A program made the translations under genes and the position numbers. Shown piece by piece: positions 25,167 through 34,274 of a stretch of DNA of 64,000 nucleotides. The notes below the pieces were generated by a model. That model was not told where the DNA came from and searched no databases. It saw nothing but the letters and a program-made list of their open reading frames with translations. This DNA is from SZUA-35 sp965530755 (lineage in GTDB: Bacteria > Actinomycetota > Acidimicrobiia > Acidimicrobiales > SZUA-35). The DNA is taken from assembly GCA_965530755.1 (NCBI GenBank), contig CBESNA010000003.1:1-64000 (forward strand), given 5' to 3'. Within the stretch, counting starts at the first letter, position 1. Each line of letters opens with the position of its first letter.

Positions 25167-26117
25167 CTACTCGTTAAGGGACCGGCCGGTGACGGCGAGG
25201 AAGACGTCCTCGAGCGTCGAACGACGGACGAGACTTCCAGAAGGATGAAAGCCGGCGATGGTGAACGCCGAAAGCGCGGCATCGCCGTCGTCGGCGTAGA
25301 CAAGCACCCGATCCGGCAACATCTCGAGCCGGAATCCGAGCGTGTCGAGCCCGTCGGGACGTTGACGGGTGCCATCCTCGGCGGTCGGGAAACGCAGCTC
25401 GAGCACCTCCTTGGTGACGTGGTGGTTGATCAGCTCGCTCGGCGACCCCTCCCCCACGATCTGTCCGGCATCCATGATGACAAGGCGATCTGCGAGCTGT
25501 TCTGCCTCGTCCATGTAGTGCGTGGTCAACAACAGCGTCACGCCCTGCTCCTTCAGGCTGTAGAGCCGTTCCCACAACAGGTGGCGAGCCTGGGGGTCGA
25601 GCCCAGTGGTCGGCTCGTCGAGCAACACCAGCTCGGGGTCGTTCACGAGCGAGCGAGCGATGGTGAGGCGACGTTTCATTCCGCCCGAGAGGGGATCGAC
25701 CTTGTCGTCCTTGCGTTCGGTGAGTCTGGCGAACTCGAGCAGCTCGGTCGCCTTGGCCCGGGCCGCTGCCCAGGACAGACCGAAGTAGCGGGCATAGATC
25801 ACCAGGTTCTCGACGACGGTGAGTTCAGCGTCGAGCAGGTCCTCCTGGGGCACAACGCCCATTCGCTGGCGGATGGCGGGGCCGTCGGCGACCGGGTCGA
25901 GTCCGAGCACCGTGAGCCGGCCCGAGGTGACGGGGCTGACCGTGCTCACCATCTTCATCGTCGAGCTCTTGCCGGCCCCGTTGGGCCCCAGCAGTGAGAA
26001 CGTCTCGCCCGGTTCGACCACGAAGTCGATGCCGTCGACGGCGGTGAACGGCTTCCCCCCTTTCTGGCTCGGAGCGAACTGCTTCACCAACTGCTCTGCA
26101 ACCACGGGACCACGCAC
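25167..26117 (-). CDS. ABC transporter ATP-binding protein (NodI-like)
   Basis: ATPase of the exporter, 316 residues from the GTG at 26117 (a TTG at 26144 is possible). Walker A GPNGAGKSS, Q-loop VVPQED, signature LSGGMKRR, Walker B LVLLDEPTTGLD, and the TTHYMDEAEQLADR switch histidine region, which is typical of the NodI/DrrA group. A C-terminal extension of about 90 residues ends in STLEDVFLAVTG, also characteristic of that group. First gene of the exporter operon, 36 bases after the AraC gene on the same strand. Confidence 0.93.
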   Translation of the reverse strand: MRGPVVAEQLVKQFAPSQKGGKPFTAVDGIDFVVEPGETFSLLGPNGAGKSSTMKMVSTVSPVTSGRLTVLGLDPVADGPAIRQRMGVVPQEDLLDAELTVVENLVIYARYFGLSWAAARAKATELLEFARLTERKDDKVDPLSGGMKRRLTIARSLVNDPELVLLDEPTTGLDPQARHLLWERLYSLKEQGVTLLLTTHYMDEAEQLADRLVIMDAGQIVGEGSPSELINHHVTKEVLELRFPTAEDGTRQRPDGLDTLGFRLEMLPDRVLVYADDGDAALSAFTIAGFHPSGSLVRRSTLEDVFLAVTGRSLNE

Positions 26118-26153
26118 TGGAGCGACGCTATCCCGAATCCCCAATCGCGAGGG

Positions 26154-27149
26154 TCACTGGGCGAGCTGCTGAGCCATCTCGATGACGTCGGGCCGCTGTC
26201 TGGCGCGGCTCGGTGCGACACCGGTTTCTCGCTTGAAGGCACGGCTGAACGCCGCCTCCGAGTGATACCCGAGCCGGGAGGCGACGACTGCGATCGGGAG
26301 CTGCTCGCGGCGGAGGAGGTCCTCCCCGACTTGCATTCGCCATCGCGTGACGTACTGCTTCGGGGACCGGCCGACGAGCTCGGTGAACCGAGCCGAGAAC
26401 GACGACCGCGACATCGATACCGATGCTGCGAGCGACGCCACGGTCCAACCCGTTGCCGGTTCGTTGTGAATCATCGAGATGGCTCGACCGATCGCCGGAT
26501 CGCGCATCGCCCCGACCCAACCGGATCGGGCGGCCGGGTCGTGGTCGATCCACCATCGAATGGCTTGGATCACGAGCACGTCGCACAGCCTGGTCACGAT
26601 GGTCTCGCCTCCAGGCTGCGACGACCGAGTCTCGTTCGCCATCAACTCGAGCAACGTAGGAAGCCACGCCCAGCGAGCCTCCGTCTCCGCGGCCCTAATG
26701 TGAATGACCTCTGGGAGCATCTCGAGCAGTGACCGAGCCGACGGGTGGCCGAGTTCGACGACGCCGCAGATGAGGTTCGCCGGGGTTCCACCATCGCCAT
26801 GGCGGAGCACGGCGTATTGGCGACTGACGTAGTCATGCGGCAAATCGAACACGACAGGCGTCGGTGAGCCGTGGTCGTCGAACGCACGGTGGCCCGTCCC
26901 GTGGGGGAGGACGACGACGTCACCTGCATGCAGCTCGTGGCACTGATCGGTCGAATCGACCAGCAGCAGCGATCCTTCCGTGACGACATGGAACCACAGG
27001 CAGTCCGGCATCGGCGGAAGATCGATGCCCCACGGCGCAGTCAGTTCGGATCGGCAGTAGAACATGCCGTCCATCCGGAGGAAGTGCAGGGCCTCACCTA
27101 ACGCATCGTCAACCGGAGCGAGTTCGTTCACCAACGTTGGTCTGGTCAT
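26154..27149 (-). CDS. AraC-family regulator with cupin sensor
   Basis: A 331-residue regulator. Residues about 5-190 are a cupin-type sensor domain of the kind found in AraC-like activators (DCLWFHVVTEGSLLL, GDVVVLPHGTGH). Residues about 230-325 hold two HTH units, with VASLAASVSMSRSSFSARF and IAVVASRLGYHSEAAFSRAFKRETG. The start ATG at 27149 overlaps the stop of the preceding DUF1772 gene (ATGA); it is third in an operon with the PNPOx-like and DUF1772 genes and may regulate them or the downstream exporter. Confidence 0.9.
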   Translation of the reverse strand: MTRPTLVNELAPVDDALGEALHFLRMDGMFYCRSELTAPWGIDLPPMPDCLWFHVVTEGSLLLVDSTDQCHELHAGDVVVLPHGTGHRAFDDHGSPTPVVFDLPHDYVSRQYAVLRHGDGGTPANLICGVVELGHPSARSLLEMLPEVIHIRAAETEARWAWLPTLLELMANETRSSQPGGETIVTRLCDVLVIQAIRWWIDHDPAARSGWVGAMRDPAIGRAISMIHNEPATGWTVASLAASVSMSRSSFSARFTELVGRSPKQYVTRWRMQVGEDLLRREQLPIAVVASRLGYHSEAAFSRAFKRETGVAPSRARQRPDVIEMAQQLAQ

Positions 27150-27643
27150 TCGGTCTCCGTGATCACGAGCGAACTGGTGGCGAGGGTGAACGCGAGTCCC
27201 GAGGCAACGGTGCGGACGAAATGCCAGCGATTCCACGGCGCCTCGTAGCCCGATCGTTCACGGGCCAGGACTGCGCTGCTCACTCCTTCGAGGTCGAGGG
27301 CATCGAGGTGGTCGTTGAGCGGCACGTTGCCGACGCCGGTCACCATCAGCACACCGGCGACGTAGGTGGCCGCCGATCCGAAGAGGAGCCAGGCCCGGCG
27401 CTGTTCGCCGGCCCGGAGCTGCACGATCGCTGCGACCACCAGGACGAGCGGCGTACCCACGAAGGGGATCACGAACATCGGATTGATGATTTGGACGTTG
27501 ATCGACTGCATGGTCGACACGTAGGTGGTGTCATTCACCTTGAGCAGGCCGGGGATGACGGAGACCATCCATCCGAACAGGAGGCCCGCCATTGACCCGG
27601 CGAAGAGCACCGACACGACGGAGAGGGCGGTGCTGGCGGTCAT
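27146..27643 (-). CDS. DUF1772 membrane protein
   Basis: A 165-residue protein with four hydrophobic segments and the DUF1772/anthrone oxygenase-like pattern: an N-terminal AGLLFGWMVSVIPGL helix, NVQIINPMFVIPFVGTPL, and a late GNVPLNDHLDAL followed by a W-x-R-W-H motif. Members in fungi act on polyketides; bacterial ones are uncharacterised. It overlaps both neighbours by four bases (ATGA). Confidence 0.83.
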   Translation of the reverse strand: MTASTALSVVSVLFAGSMAGLLFGWMVSVIPGLLKVNDTTYVSTMQSINVQIINPMFVIPFVGTPLVLVVAAIVQLRAGEQRRAWLLFGSAATYVAGVLMVTGVGNVPLNDHLDALDLEGVSSAVLARERSGYEAPWNRWHFVRTVASGLAFTLATSSLVITETE

Positions 27644-28179
27644 CGTTCCTCCGCCCCGAGGCGGAAGCTGTGGAATCCGTGGTTGAGCGGATCGCGTACG
27701 AGGTCGATCGTCCGGGCTGCCGGGCCGTAGCTGTGGATCGTGCCGCTCGGCCGGATGGCGACGAAACAACCATCGGACATCTCGAGCGCCCCGTGTGCCG
27801 AGATCGCATCGAGCTTGCCGTCACCGAGCAGTGCAACGACCCGTGGATCGTCCATGGCCAGGACCTCGCCCGCGCCCTGGAAGTGGATGGTGAACGGCGG
27901 CCCGGATGGCAAGCGCCGGTAAGGGATGCTCACACCAACGTGGGGATTCGAGGCGATGTTGCGAACCTTGCGACTGGCCCGGGTCGAGTGGATCCACAAT
28001 GTCCCGTCGACCCATTGGTAGATGACGCCGGCAGCGTGGGATCGGCCGGCGTCCGAGGTCGACGCCAGCACGCAAAAAGAACGCTTGGCCAGCACCCTGA
28101 GGATCGATCGCCGGAGCTTCGTTTCGACCAGACTGAGCGGCGTGGGGTGCGGTTGGGTTGCTGTTGAGGTCGTCGTCAT
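27640..28179 (-). CDS. Pyridoxamine 5'-phosphate oxidase-family protein
   Basis: A 179-residue split-barrel flavin-binding-like protein. Seen: FCVLASTSDAGRSHAAGVIY, LWIHSTRASRKVRNIASNPHVGVSIPYR, and a following hydrophobic strand that forms the PNPOx barrel. It lacks the C-terminal PLP-specific segment of true PdxH, so it is more likely an F420- or FMN-linked reductase. First gene of the operon PNPOx-DUF1772-AraC, with its promoter in the gap beyond 28179. Confidence 0.83.
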   Translation of the reverse strand: MTTTSTATQPHPTPLSLVETKLRRSILRVLAKRSFCVLASTSDAGRSHAAGVIYQWVDGTLWIHSTRASRKVRNIASNPHVGVSIPYRRLPSGPPFTIHFQGAGEVLAMDDPRVVALLGDGKLDAISAHGALEMSDGCFVAIRPSGTIHSYGPAARTIDLVRDPLNHGFHSFRLGAEER

Positions 28180-28267
28180 GACTCCACGATGAGCGATCCG
28201 GGGGCGACGGAGAATACCTCAGTCTCTCTGATTCATGATCAAACGTCCAACAACCGACGACCTCGCG

Positions 28268-29017
28268 TCAGGGGCACGAGAAGCCCTGGCCCGACTGCAC
28301 GAGCTCGAGCATGAAGGGCGGCGGGTCAAGGGCGACCAACTCGGCGTACTCGGCGCACGCAGCCTCGGTGTCGCCTTCGGCGTTGAACACCACCACCCGG
28401 AAGGCCCGGGCATCTGGATAGGTCGGGTCGATGTCGACCGCCTGATCGAGCGAGGCCTTGGCCGAGATCAGGATCTCGGCCGCTTCATCGTCGGCCCCGA
28501 TGCGCTGCGCCGAACCAGCCGTCCGAACCAAGAGCCAGCCCCGATAGGCCAGCGCCTCGACGTTCTGCGGATCGTCCACCAGCACATCGGAAAAGCACTC
28601 GTTGGCTTCCTGGACCTCGCCGAGGCGATCGAGCTCTTGGCACTCGAAGATGCGTTGGCGGGGCGAGGAATCGATGTCTCCCGTGATCTCGTCGCCGACG
28701 CCGCGTTCACCCGCGGCCTGCGCCAGCAGCCAGCCCGCACCGATTGCGAAAAAAGCCAAGCCGACCACCCACGCAAGGCTGCGGCCCGTCGACCGTTTGG
28801 AGGTCGCATCGGCGAGTCGGAGGTTCCGATCCTCGATCTGGCGGATCAAGTCAGCGGTCCGCACCGTGTAGTCGGCGTACAGCTCCTCGAAGTCGGCATC
28901 GTCGAGATCGCCCGCTGCGTGCTCGACTTCGAGGTCGGCGAGCGAGGCAAGAAGGAAATCGCGTTCGGTCTCGAGTTCCGCGAGTCGATCGGGACTCGAC
29001 CAGCGGGTGAAACTCAT
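28268..29017 (-). CDS. ccmI: CcmI-like TPR protein of cytochrome c maturation
   Basis: A 249-residue protein with a cytoplasmic charged coiled-coil start (about residues 8-70, ERDFLLASLADLEVEH), one membrane span (about 80-100) and a periplasm-side C-terminus with tetratricopeptide-like helices (QNVEALAYRGWLLV, PTYPDARAFRVVVFNAEGD). CcmI chaperones apocytochrome c to the CcmFH lyase. It is shorter than proteobacterial CcmI (about 400 residues). It is last in the ccm operon and overlaps ccmH by an ATGA junction. The assignment rests on topology and context. Confidence 0.75.
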   Translation of the reverse strand: MSFTRWSSPDRLAELETERDFLLASLADLEVEHAAGDLDDADFEELYADYTVRTADLIRQIEDRNLRLADATSKRSTGRSLAWVVGLAFFAIGAGWLLAQAAGERGVGDEITGDIDSSPRQRIFECQELDRLGEVQEANECFSDVLVDDPQNVEALAYRGWLLVRTAGSAQRIGADDEAAEILISAKASLDQAVDIDPTYPDARAFRVVVFNAEGDTEAACAEYAELVALDPPPFMLELVQSGQGFSCP

Positions 29018-29544
29018 GGGGAACTGCGCTTGCGAGCGGCGGCCGCTCGGGTCCGGGCTTCGGCCACGAGCAGACGATCGGCGTCTGTGGCATCACGACT
29101 GCCGTTGCGGGAACGACGCAATGCGAGGCCCACTCCGGCGCTGCCTCCGACGAGCACCAGCACGGGAAGGATCCAGATCAGCGAGCTGATGCCGCTCGAT
29201 GGCGGAGTCAACAGCACCTTGCTGCTGTAGGAGACCACGAGCTTGTCGCGGATCTCGCCGTCTGTGGACCCCGCGATCACTTCGTTGCGGATGAACTGGC
29301 GAATGGTCGACGAGACGCCGGCATTCGATTCGGCGACGCTCTGGCCCGCGCACTCCGGGCAGGCAAACGACTCGGAGAGACGCTGGACTCGTTCGGCATC
29401 GGTCTCGACGCCGCCGTCATCGAAGGTCGCCACGCCGAGCATGAAGAGCATGGAAGCCAGCAGGCCGAACCACAGCCACTGCCGAGGGGTCGGGCCGGCA
29501 GTGCGGAGATCGGGCAGGTCGTCGAGGTCGTCTGTCCGTGCCAT
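29014..29544 (-). CDS. ccmH: CcmH-type thiol oxidoreductase
   Basis: A 176-residue membrane-anchored protein with a redox motif C62PEC65 in the FACPECAGQSVAESNA segment, the counterpart of the LRCxxCQ motif of CcmH, which reduces apocytochrome cysteines before haem attachment. A hydrophobic segment at about 22-40 and a second span near residues 118-138 bracket the three-helix domain. Its gene overlaps ccmI at the 3' end and follows ccmG by a TGATG junction. Confidence 0.9.
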   Translation of the reverse strand: MARTDDLDDLPDLRTAGPTPRQWLWFGLLASMLFMLGVATFDDGGVETDAERVQRLSESFACPECAGQSVAESNAGVSSTIRQFIRNEVIAGSTDGEIRDKLVVSYSSKVLLTPPSSGISSLIWILPVLVLVGGSAGVGLALRRSRNGSRDATDADRLLVAEARTRAAAARKRSSP

Positions 29545-30179
29545 CAGCCTTCTCCGACTCCGCCCTGCGAGGCAGGGAGATCGTTGTCGATGATCGATCG
29601 CTGGACGTCCTCGGCACGGATGCCGCCGGTGAAGTGCTGGACGACCAGGCCGGACGGAGCGATCAGGAAACTCTCGGGCACCTGTGCAATTTGGAACTCG
29701 ACGGAGAGATTGGCGTCATCGAGCACCGGCCATGATCCTCCGTACTCATCGAAGAATTCGGCGACGGCTGTTGCCCCACCGGGTTCGTTGAACGCGATCG
29801 ATGTCAGCGACAGCCGACCGTTCTCGGCTCCCCAGGTCTCGAGTTTCACGAGCTCGGGATGTTCGGCGACGCACGGGGGACACCAAGTGCCGAAGAAGTT
29901 GACCAGCACCCACTCGCCACGACGATCGTCGATGTCGTAGTCGGTGCCGTCGACGGCAATCCCGACCATCGCAGGAACCCGCTGGCCGAGAAGGCGGTTG
30001 GCTGATCCGTCCTCATTGCCTCCACCACCCAGGGCGAAGAGGGCGATCATGGCGATGACCACGAGCCCGACCGAGGCGCCGAGGATCCGGGCGAGAGAAC
30101 CGGACGCTCCGCCGACAGCATCGTGGTCGACAGCATCGTGGTCGACAGCATCGCGGTCGAGAGGGCCGACGTCAGACAC
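29544..30179 (-). CDS. ccmG: Thioredoxin-like CcmG/DsbE
   Basis: A 211-residue TlpA/DsbE-like thiol-disulfide protein. One membrane span (about residues 33-50) anchors a thioredoxin domain with active site WC100PPC103 and a GVRGFSV-equivalent cis-Pro loop later. It keeps apocytochrome c or CcmH reduced outside the membrane. The cytoplasmic N-terminus contains an in-frame 15-bp repeat giving DAVDH units. It overlaps ccmF by eight bases. Confidence 0.92.
   Translation of the reverse strand: MSDVGPLDRDAVDHDAVDHDAVGGASGSLARILGASVGLVVIAMIALFALGGGGNEDGSANRLLGQRVPAMVGIAVDGTDYDIDDRRGEWVLVNFFGTWCPPCVAEHPELVKLETWGAENGRLSLTSIAFNEPGGATAVAEFFDEYGGSWPVLDDANLSVEFQIAQVPESFLIAPSGLVVQHFTGGIRAEDVQRSIIDNDLPASQGGVGEG
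30117..30161. repeat. In-frame 15-bp tandem repeat in ccmG
   Basis: Three copies of AGCATCGTGGTCGAC; the third has two substitutions. They fall in the part of ccmG encoding its cytoplasmic N-terminus and give repeated Asp-Ala-Val-Asp-His units. As the period is five codons, expansion or loss would not shift the frame. Confidence 0.85.
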
Positions 30180-32178
30180 GGGCCGGCTCCGGCGTGGGAT
30201 CAGGGTCCTGCATCCGCGGTGTGGTGTCGGTGCTGCCCCCGTCGCCGAGAAGGGCGGAGACCGGTTCGGTCCCGCGCCGCCGCTTCCCAGGGAACAGGGC
30301 GAGCAGACTGCCGAGCGCCATCATCCCACCGCCGACCCACATCCAGGAGATGAGCGGCCGAACGATGATGCGCAGGCTGATCGGCTGTTCGGGGTCCTCC
30401 TGGAAGCGGTCGAGCACCAGGAACAGGTCCTCGGAGAATCCGGGACGGACCGACGGCGTGGCCACCGGCTGCCCAAGTTGGCGGAAGATCGTCGACCCCG
30501 GGGTGTAGACCTCGTCGCCATCGATCAGAACGTTGGCGAACAGGTGGATCCTGCGTTCGTTCTGGTTGGCCTCGAGCCCCAGGTACTCGAACGTGTGCCC
30601 GGCGACCTCGACCTCGTCTCCCGGGAGCATCGTGAAGAGACGATCGGTCTTGTAGGACTCGGATCCGGCGACGGCGACGGCGATGAGCACGACCCCGAGG
30701 TGCACGATCATGCCACCGTTGGTCCGACCTACGAACCCACGCCAACCCTGTCGCCGTGTGGCGAGAATCACCTGGCGAAGCGCCGCTCCTCCGGCGAATC
30801 CGCCGAGGCCGAAGGTCAGCACGGGAGCGAAACCTCGGCCACCGAGCACCACGGCGGTGACCATCGCGCCCAGCCCGGCAACCGCTGGCCAGAAGAGTCG
30901 TGTCGACAACAGCTCGGCACTTGCCTTGCGCCACGGCAAGACGGGCGCGGCGGCCATCAGGAAGAGCATCACGAAGGCGATCGGCCGAGCCATGGAGTCG
31001 AAGTAGGGTCGCCCGATCGAGAGCCGGGTGCCGTCGTATGCCTCGGCGAGGAGAGGGAAGACGGTGCCCAGGAGCACGATGAACGCCAAGGCACCGAAGA
31101 TGACGTTGTTGGCCATGAACGCGGCCTCGCGCGAGATCGGAGAGTCGATGGCACCGGGCGAGCGAAGACGATCACCACGCCACATGATGAGTCCGATCGA
31201 CACTGCGGCGACCACGCCGAAGAAGCTGAGCAGCCATGGCCCGACCGCGCCGTCTGAGAAGGCGTGCACCGACTCGACGACACCCGATCGGGTGAGGAAC
31301 GTGCCGAGGATCGTGAGCGAAAACGTGGCGCAGAGCAACGAGAGATTCCACACCCGCAACATCCCGCGCCGTTCCTGCACCATCACGGAGTGCAGGTAGG
31401 CAGTGCCCGTCAGCCAGGGAAGCAACGATGCGTTCTCGACCGGGTCCCACGCCCAGTAACCGCCCCAGCCGAGAACCTCGTAGCTCCACCACGCACCGAG
31501 CACGATCCCGAAGGTGAGGAATCCCCATGCTGCGACCGTCCATCGTCTCGTCTCGAGCAGCCAGCCCTCTCCGACCCGTCCGGTGATGAGGGCGGCGATG
31601 GCGAACGCGAACGGCACGGTGAAGCCGACGTATCCGGCGTAGAGCATGGGCGGGTGGAAGGCAACGAGGAGATGGTTCTGCAGGAGCGCGTTCGGCCCCG
31701 GCCCCACGAAGTCGAGCGGAACGTCGACGGGGATGAACGGATTGGCCGGACCGGCCATCAGCGCGAAGAAGAACGCTGCGACGGCGTAGAGCACCACCAT
31801 TGCCCAGCCGAGCAACGGGTCGTCCCCACGCTTCCGGAACTTGACCACTACGGCGGCGATGTAGAGGGACAGCACCAGCGTCCAGAGGAGGATCGAGCCT
31901 TCGAGCGCCGACCAGATGGCTGCGAAGTTGAACAACGCCGGCGTCGTGTCGCTCCCGACCTGCTGTACGTAGGACACGGTGTAGTCACGTTGGAAGAGCG
32001 CGACCTCCATCACCGTGAAGGCGCCCACGGATGCGAGCAGGAGAAGCCATGCCCACGATCGCACCTGGCTGATCAGCTGAGTTCGCCGATTCACCAGCGC
32101 ATAGACGCCCACGAGACAGCCCACCACCGACGTGACAAGGCCCAACATCGTGAAGCCAAAGCCGAGCGCGGCATTCAT
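30172..32178 (-). CDS. ccmF: CcmF haem lyase subunit
   Basis: A 668-residue polytopic haem-handling protein, the core of the System I cytochrome c haem lyase. The tryptophan-rich WWD signature is seen as SYEVLGWGGYWAWDPVENASLLPW, with flanking conserved histidines in the transmembrane helices. More than a dozen hydrophobic spans are present. Its C-terminus continues into a periplasmic/cytoplasmic tail ending in a low-complexity Thr/Asp/Pro stretch. It lies 21 bases after ccmE, and it overlaps ccmG by eight bases. Confidence 0.95.
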   Translation of the reverse strand: MNAALGFGFTMLGLVTSVVGCLVGVYALVNRRTQLISQVRSWAWLLLLASVGAFTVMEVALFQRDYTVSYVQQVGSDTTPALFNFAAIWSALEGSILLWTLVLSLYIAAVVVKFRKRGDDPLLGWAMVVLYAVAAFFFALMAGPANPFIPVDVPLDFVGPGPNALLQNHLLVAFHPPMLYAGYVGFTVPFAFAIAALITGRVGEGWLLETRRWTVAAWGFLTFGIVLGAWWSYEVLGWGGYWAWDPVENASLLPWLTGTAYLHSVMVQERRGMLRVWNLSLLCATFSLTILGTFLTRSGVVESVHAFSDGAVGPWLLSFFGVVAAVSIGLIMWRGDRLRSPGAIDSPISREAAFMANNVIFGALAFIVLLGTVFPLLAEAYDGTRLSIGRPYFDSMARPIAFVMLFLMAAAPVLPWRKASAELLSTRLFWPAVAGLGAMVTAVVLGGRGFAPVLTFGLGGFAGGAALRQVILATRRQGWRGFVGRTNGGMIVHLGVVLIAVAVAGSESYKTDRLFTMLPGDEVEVAGHTFEYLGLEANQNERRIHLFANVLIDGDEVYTPGSTIFRQLGQPVATPSVRPGFSEDLFLVLDRFQEDPEQPISLRIIVRPLISWMWVGGGMMALGSLLALFPGKRRRGTEPVSALLGDGGSTDTTPRMQDPDPTPEPARV

Positions 32179-32199
32179 GCTGGCCTCATTGGCAGGTAC

Positions 32200-32700
32200 T
32201 CATTCGTCGATGATTTCGTAGGTGCCGTCGCCGACTCCAGGGCGCTCGCCGTTGTCGGCGACGTAGGCCTCGGAGTGCTTGACGAGGAGTTGCTGCGACT
32301 CGAACGCATCGAGTTCCCAGTGCCCTTCGGCCACGATGGGGATGCCGATGTCGAAGAGGTCGGTCGGTTCCTCGCCGATGTGGCGGACCGTGGTCTGGAC
32401 GTCATTGAAACTGACGGTGAAGACCAGCGCGCCGGTGCCGTCCTCCACAGGCTCGTCGACGACGGTTCCCTGCAGTCTGAACGTGCGATCTCCGAGCTCA
32501 GCGCGTTCGGCGACGGCTTCGTCGACGTTGTAGAAGAACACCCGGGCGTTGGTGAGCGCTTGGACCAGGATCACGCCGAGGGCACCGGCGAAGACGGCCA
32601 TGATGATCCAGTTCCGCCAGCGCCGACGCGGCGGGTCCGGCGACGAGGCAGACGCCTTCTCCGACGGTGTCAGATCGAGATTGCGCTGTTCATCGCTCAT
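32200..32700 (-). CDS. ccmE: CcmE haem chaperone
   Basis: Membrane-anchored haem carrier of 166 residues. A single span (about residues 30-50) is followed by the OB-fold beta barrel and the haem-attachment motif LLVKH132SEAY136, the HxxxY form found in proteobacteria rather than the CxxxY form of archaea and some other lineages. It receives haem from CcmC and passes it to CcmF. The start at 32700 overlaps the ccmD stop by 11 bases. Confidence 0.93.
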   Translation of the reverse strand: MSDEQRNLDLTPSEKASASSPDPPRRRWRNWIIMAVFAGALGVILVQALTNARVFFYNVDEAVAERAELGDRTFRLQGTVVDEPVEDGTGALVFTVSFNDVQTTVRHIGEEPTDLFDIGIPIVAEGHWELDAFESQQLLVKHSEAYVADNGERPGVGDGTYEIIDE

Positions 32701-32830
32701 CCAGGAACCTCCTCTTGCCGTCTGGTACCTGCTTGGTGAGGTCCCGACCGCGGCGGATCGTCGCAACCGTGTAGCCGCCAAGGGCGACCACAACCAGCAC
32801 GTAACCGGGAATCACGTACTCCCAACCCAT
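32690..32830 (-). CDS. ccmD: CcmD small haem-exporter subunit
   Basis: A 46-residue protein in the position expected of CcmD, between ccmC and ccmE. It has an N-terminal YVIPGYVLVVVALGGYTV membrane helix and a basic cytoplasmic tail (RRGRDLTKQ), the classic CcmD form. The ATG at 32830 overlaps the ccmC stop (TGATG). CcmD stabilises the CcmABC-CcmE complex and helps release holo-CcmE. Confidence 0.88.
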   Translation of the reverse strand: MGWEYVIPGYVLVVVALGGYTVATIRRGRDLTKQVPDGKRRFLDER

Positions 32831-33570
32831 CAGGCGACCCCCTCGCGACGACGGGACTCGATGGCCTCGACCAACCCGATTTCGGCCATCTGATGTTCGA
32901 GCCATGCAACCCGGAAGCGATGGATCAGGAGCCACGCGAACACAAGGATCATCGTGACGACACCGAAGAAGAACGTGAAGAGCATGATGCCGTCCATCTG
33001 CGTGTCGATCGGGTCGATGGTGCTGCCCTGATGCAACGACCGCCACCACTGGACCGAGTACCGGACGATGATCAGATTGGCGAAGCTGACGATGCCGAGC
33101 ACGGCAGCACGTCTGGAACGAACGGTCGGATCGAGATCGAGACGCCGAACGGCGAGATAGCCGAGATAAAGCACGAAGGACACGGCCGTGCTGGTGAGCC
33201 GCGGATCCCACTCCCAGTACGTCCCCCAGGTGGGGCGGCCCCAGAGCATCCCTGTGACCAGCGTGATCCCGAGAAAGATGACCCCGATCTCGGCCGACGC
33301 TCCGGCGAGCAGATCCCAGAAGTCCGAACCCTTCCAGAGGTACATGACCGAGCCGACCAGCGTGATCGAGAAGGCGATGTAGAACGAGACGATGGCTGAC
33401 GGAACGTGGATGTAGAACAGCCGGACCGCATCACCCTGAGTGATTTCGGGCGGCGTGATGACAAGCGCGAGGGCTGCCAGTACGACCAGAGCTATGGCAG
33501 TGACCGAACCAAGGAGACGGGTCCCCCGTGACCCGGTCGAGGTCTGACCAACTGATCCGGTTGTGGTCAC
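32830..33570 (-). CDS. ccmC: CcmC haem-delivery protein
   Basis: A 246-residue membrane protein of the CcmC family with six hydrophobic spans. The WWD-like motif WGRPTWGTYWEWDPRLTS is present, with conserved histidines before it in the YIHVPSA helix. CcmC passes haem to CcmE together with CcmAB. It overlaps ccmB by four bases and ccmD by one. Confidence 0.94.
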   Translation of the reverse strand: MTTTGSVGQTSTGSRGTRLLGSVTAIALVVLAALALVITPPEITQGDAVRLFYIHVPSAIVSFYIAFSITLVGSVMYLWKGSDFWDLLAGASAEIGVIFLGITLVTGMLWGRPTWGTYWEWDPRLTSTAVSFVLYLGYLAVRRLDLDPTVRSRRAAVLGIVSFANLIIVRYSVQWWRSLHQGSTIDPIDTQMDGIMLFTFFFGVVTMILVFAWLLIHRFRVAWLEHQMAEIGLVEAIESRRREGVA

Positions 33571-34274
33571 GAGTCCTCCAGAAGTGATCCGAACGCCAGG
33601 ATTCCCGCAGCGAGGTAAAGAACCGCGAAAGCGCCGAGTCCCGCAGCCCAGGGCCAGCCGTCGGCGGACGGCCCGAAGAGTGCAGCGCCCGTGGCAATGG
33701 TGGCACCGAGCAACACCGGGGCCAACACCGGAAGCAGTAACAAAGGGACGAGCGTGTCTCGCACCCTCAGCCCTGCGGCCAGCGCGGCATACAGTGTACC
33801 GGCGGCAGCGATCGCGACGGTCCCCACGGTCACGGTGACAGCGAGCAACAACGGATCGCCGAGCGGAGCGCCGTAGAGAGCGAACGCGCCGAGCCCGAGC
33901 AGCAACTCGAGGACAATCAGCTGGACGAGCACCGCCGCTGCCTTGCCGAGAAAGATCCCACCCGGCTCCAGACCGGCCAGTTGGAGCGCGTCGAGATTGC
34001 CATCGACCGATTCCACAGCGAAGGAGCGGCCGATGGCGAGCAACGACGAGAACAACACGGCAAGCCAGAACAGCCCAGGAGCCACAGTCTCCAGCACGGC
34101 CCGACTCTCCGCACCCTCCCCCACGCCTCGGACCTGGAGATCGGGGTCGATGGCGAAACCGAAGAGCACGAGGACCAGCAGGCCGAAGGGCACTACCTGG
34201 GTGGAGAGCACGCGCGACGCCGTTTCGATCCTGAGATCCTTGGCCGCGATCAGCCGGGCATGGCGAATGATCAC
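33567..34274 (-). CDS. ccmB: CcmB haem exporter permease
   Basis: A 235-residue permease with six hydrophobic segments, the partner of CcmA. The LDALQLAGLEPGGIFLGKA stretch, after the second span, is the coupling segment of the CcmB family. It overlaps ccmA and ccmC by four bases each (ATGA), showing strict translational coupling. Confidence 0.92.
   Translation of the reverse strand: MIIRHARLIAAKDLRIETASRVLSTQVVPFGLLVLVLFGFAIDPDLQVRGVGEGAESRAVLETVAPGLFWLAVLFSSLLAIGRSFAVESVDGNLDALQLAGLEPGGIFLGKAAAVLVQLIVLELLLGLGAFALYGAPLGDPLLLAVTVTVGTVAIAAAGTLYAALAAGLRVRDTLVPLLLLPVLAPVLLGATIATGAALFGPSADGWPWAAGLGAFAVLYLAAGILAFGSLLEDS

Noticed and set aside
31264..32739. Long plus-strand open frame of 491 codons opposite ccmF/ccmE
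   Set aside because: It lies antisense to clear CcmF and CcmE coding sequence and is composed mostly of Arg, Glu, His and Asp, the usual shadow of high-GC codon bias.
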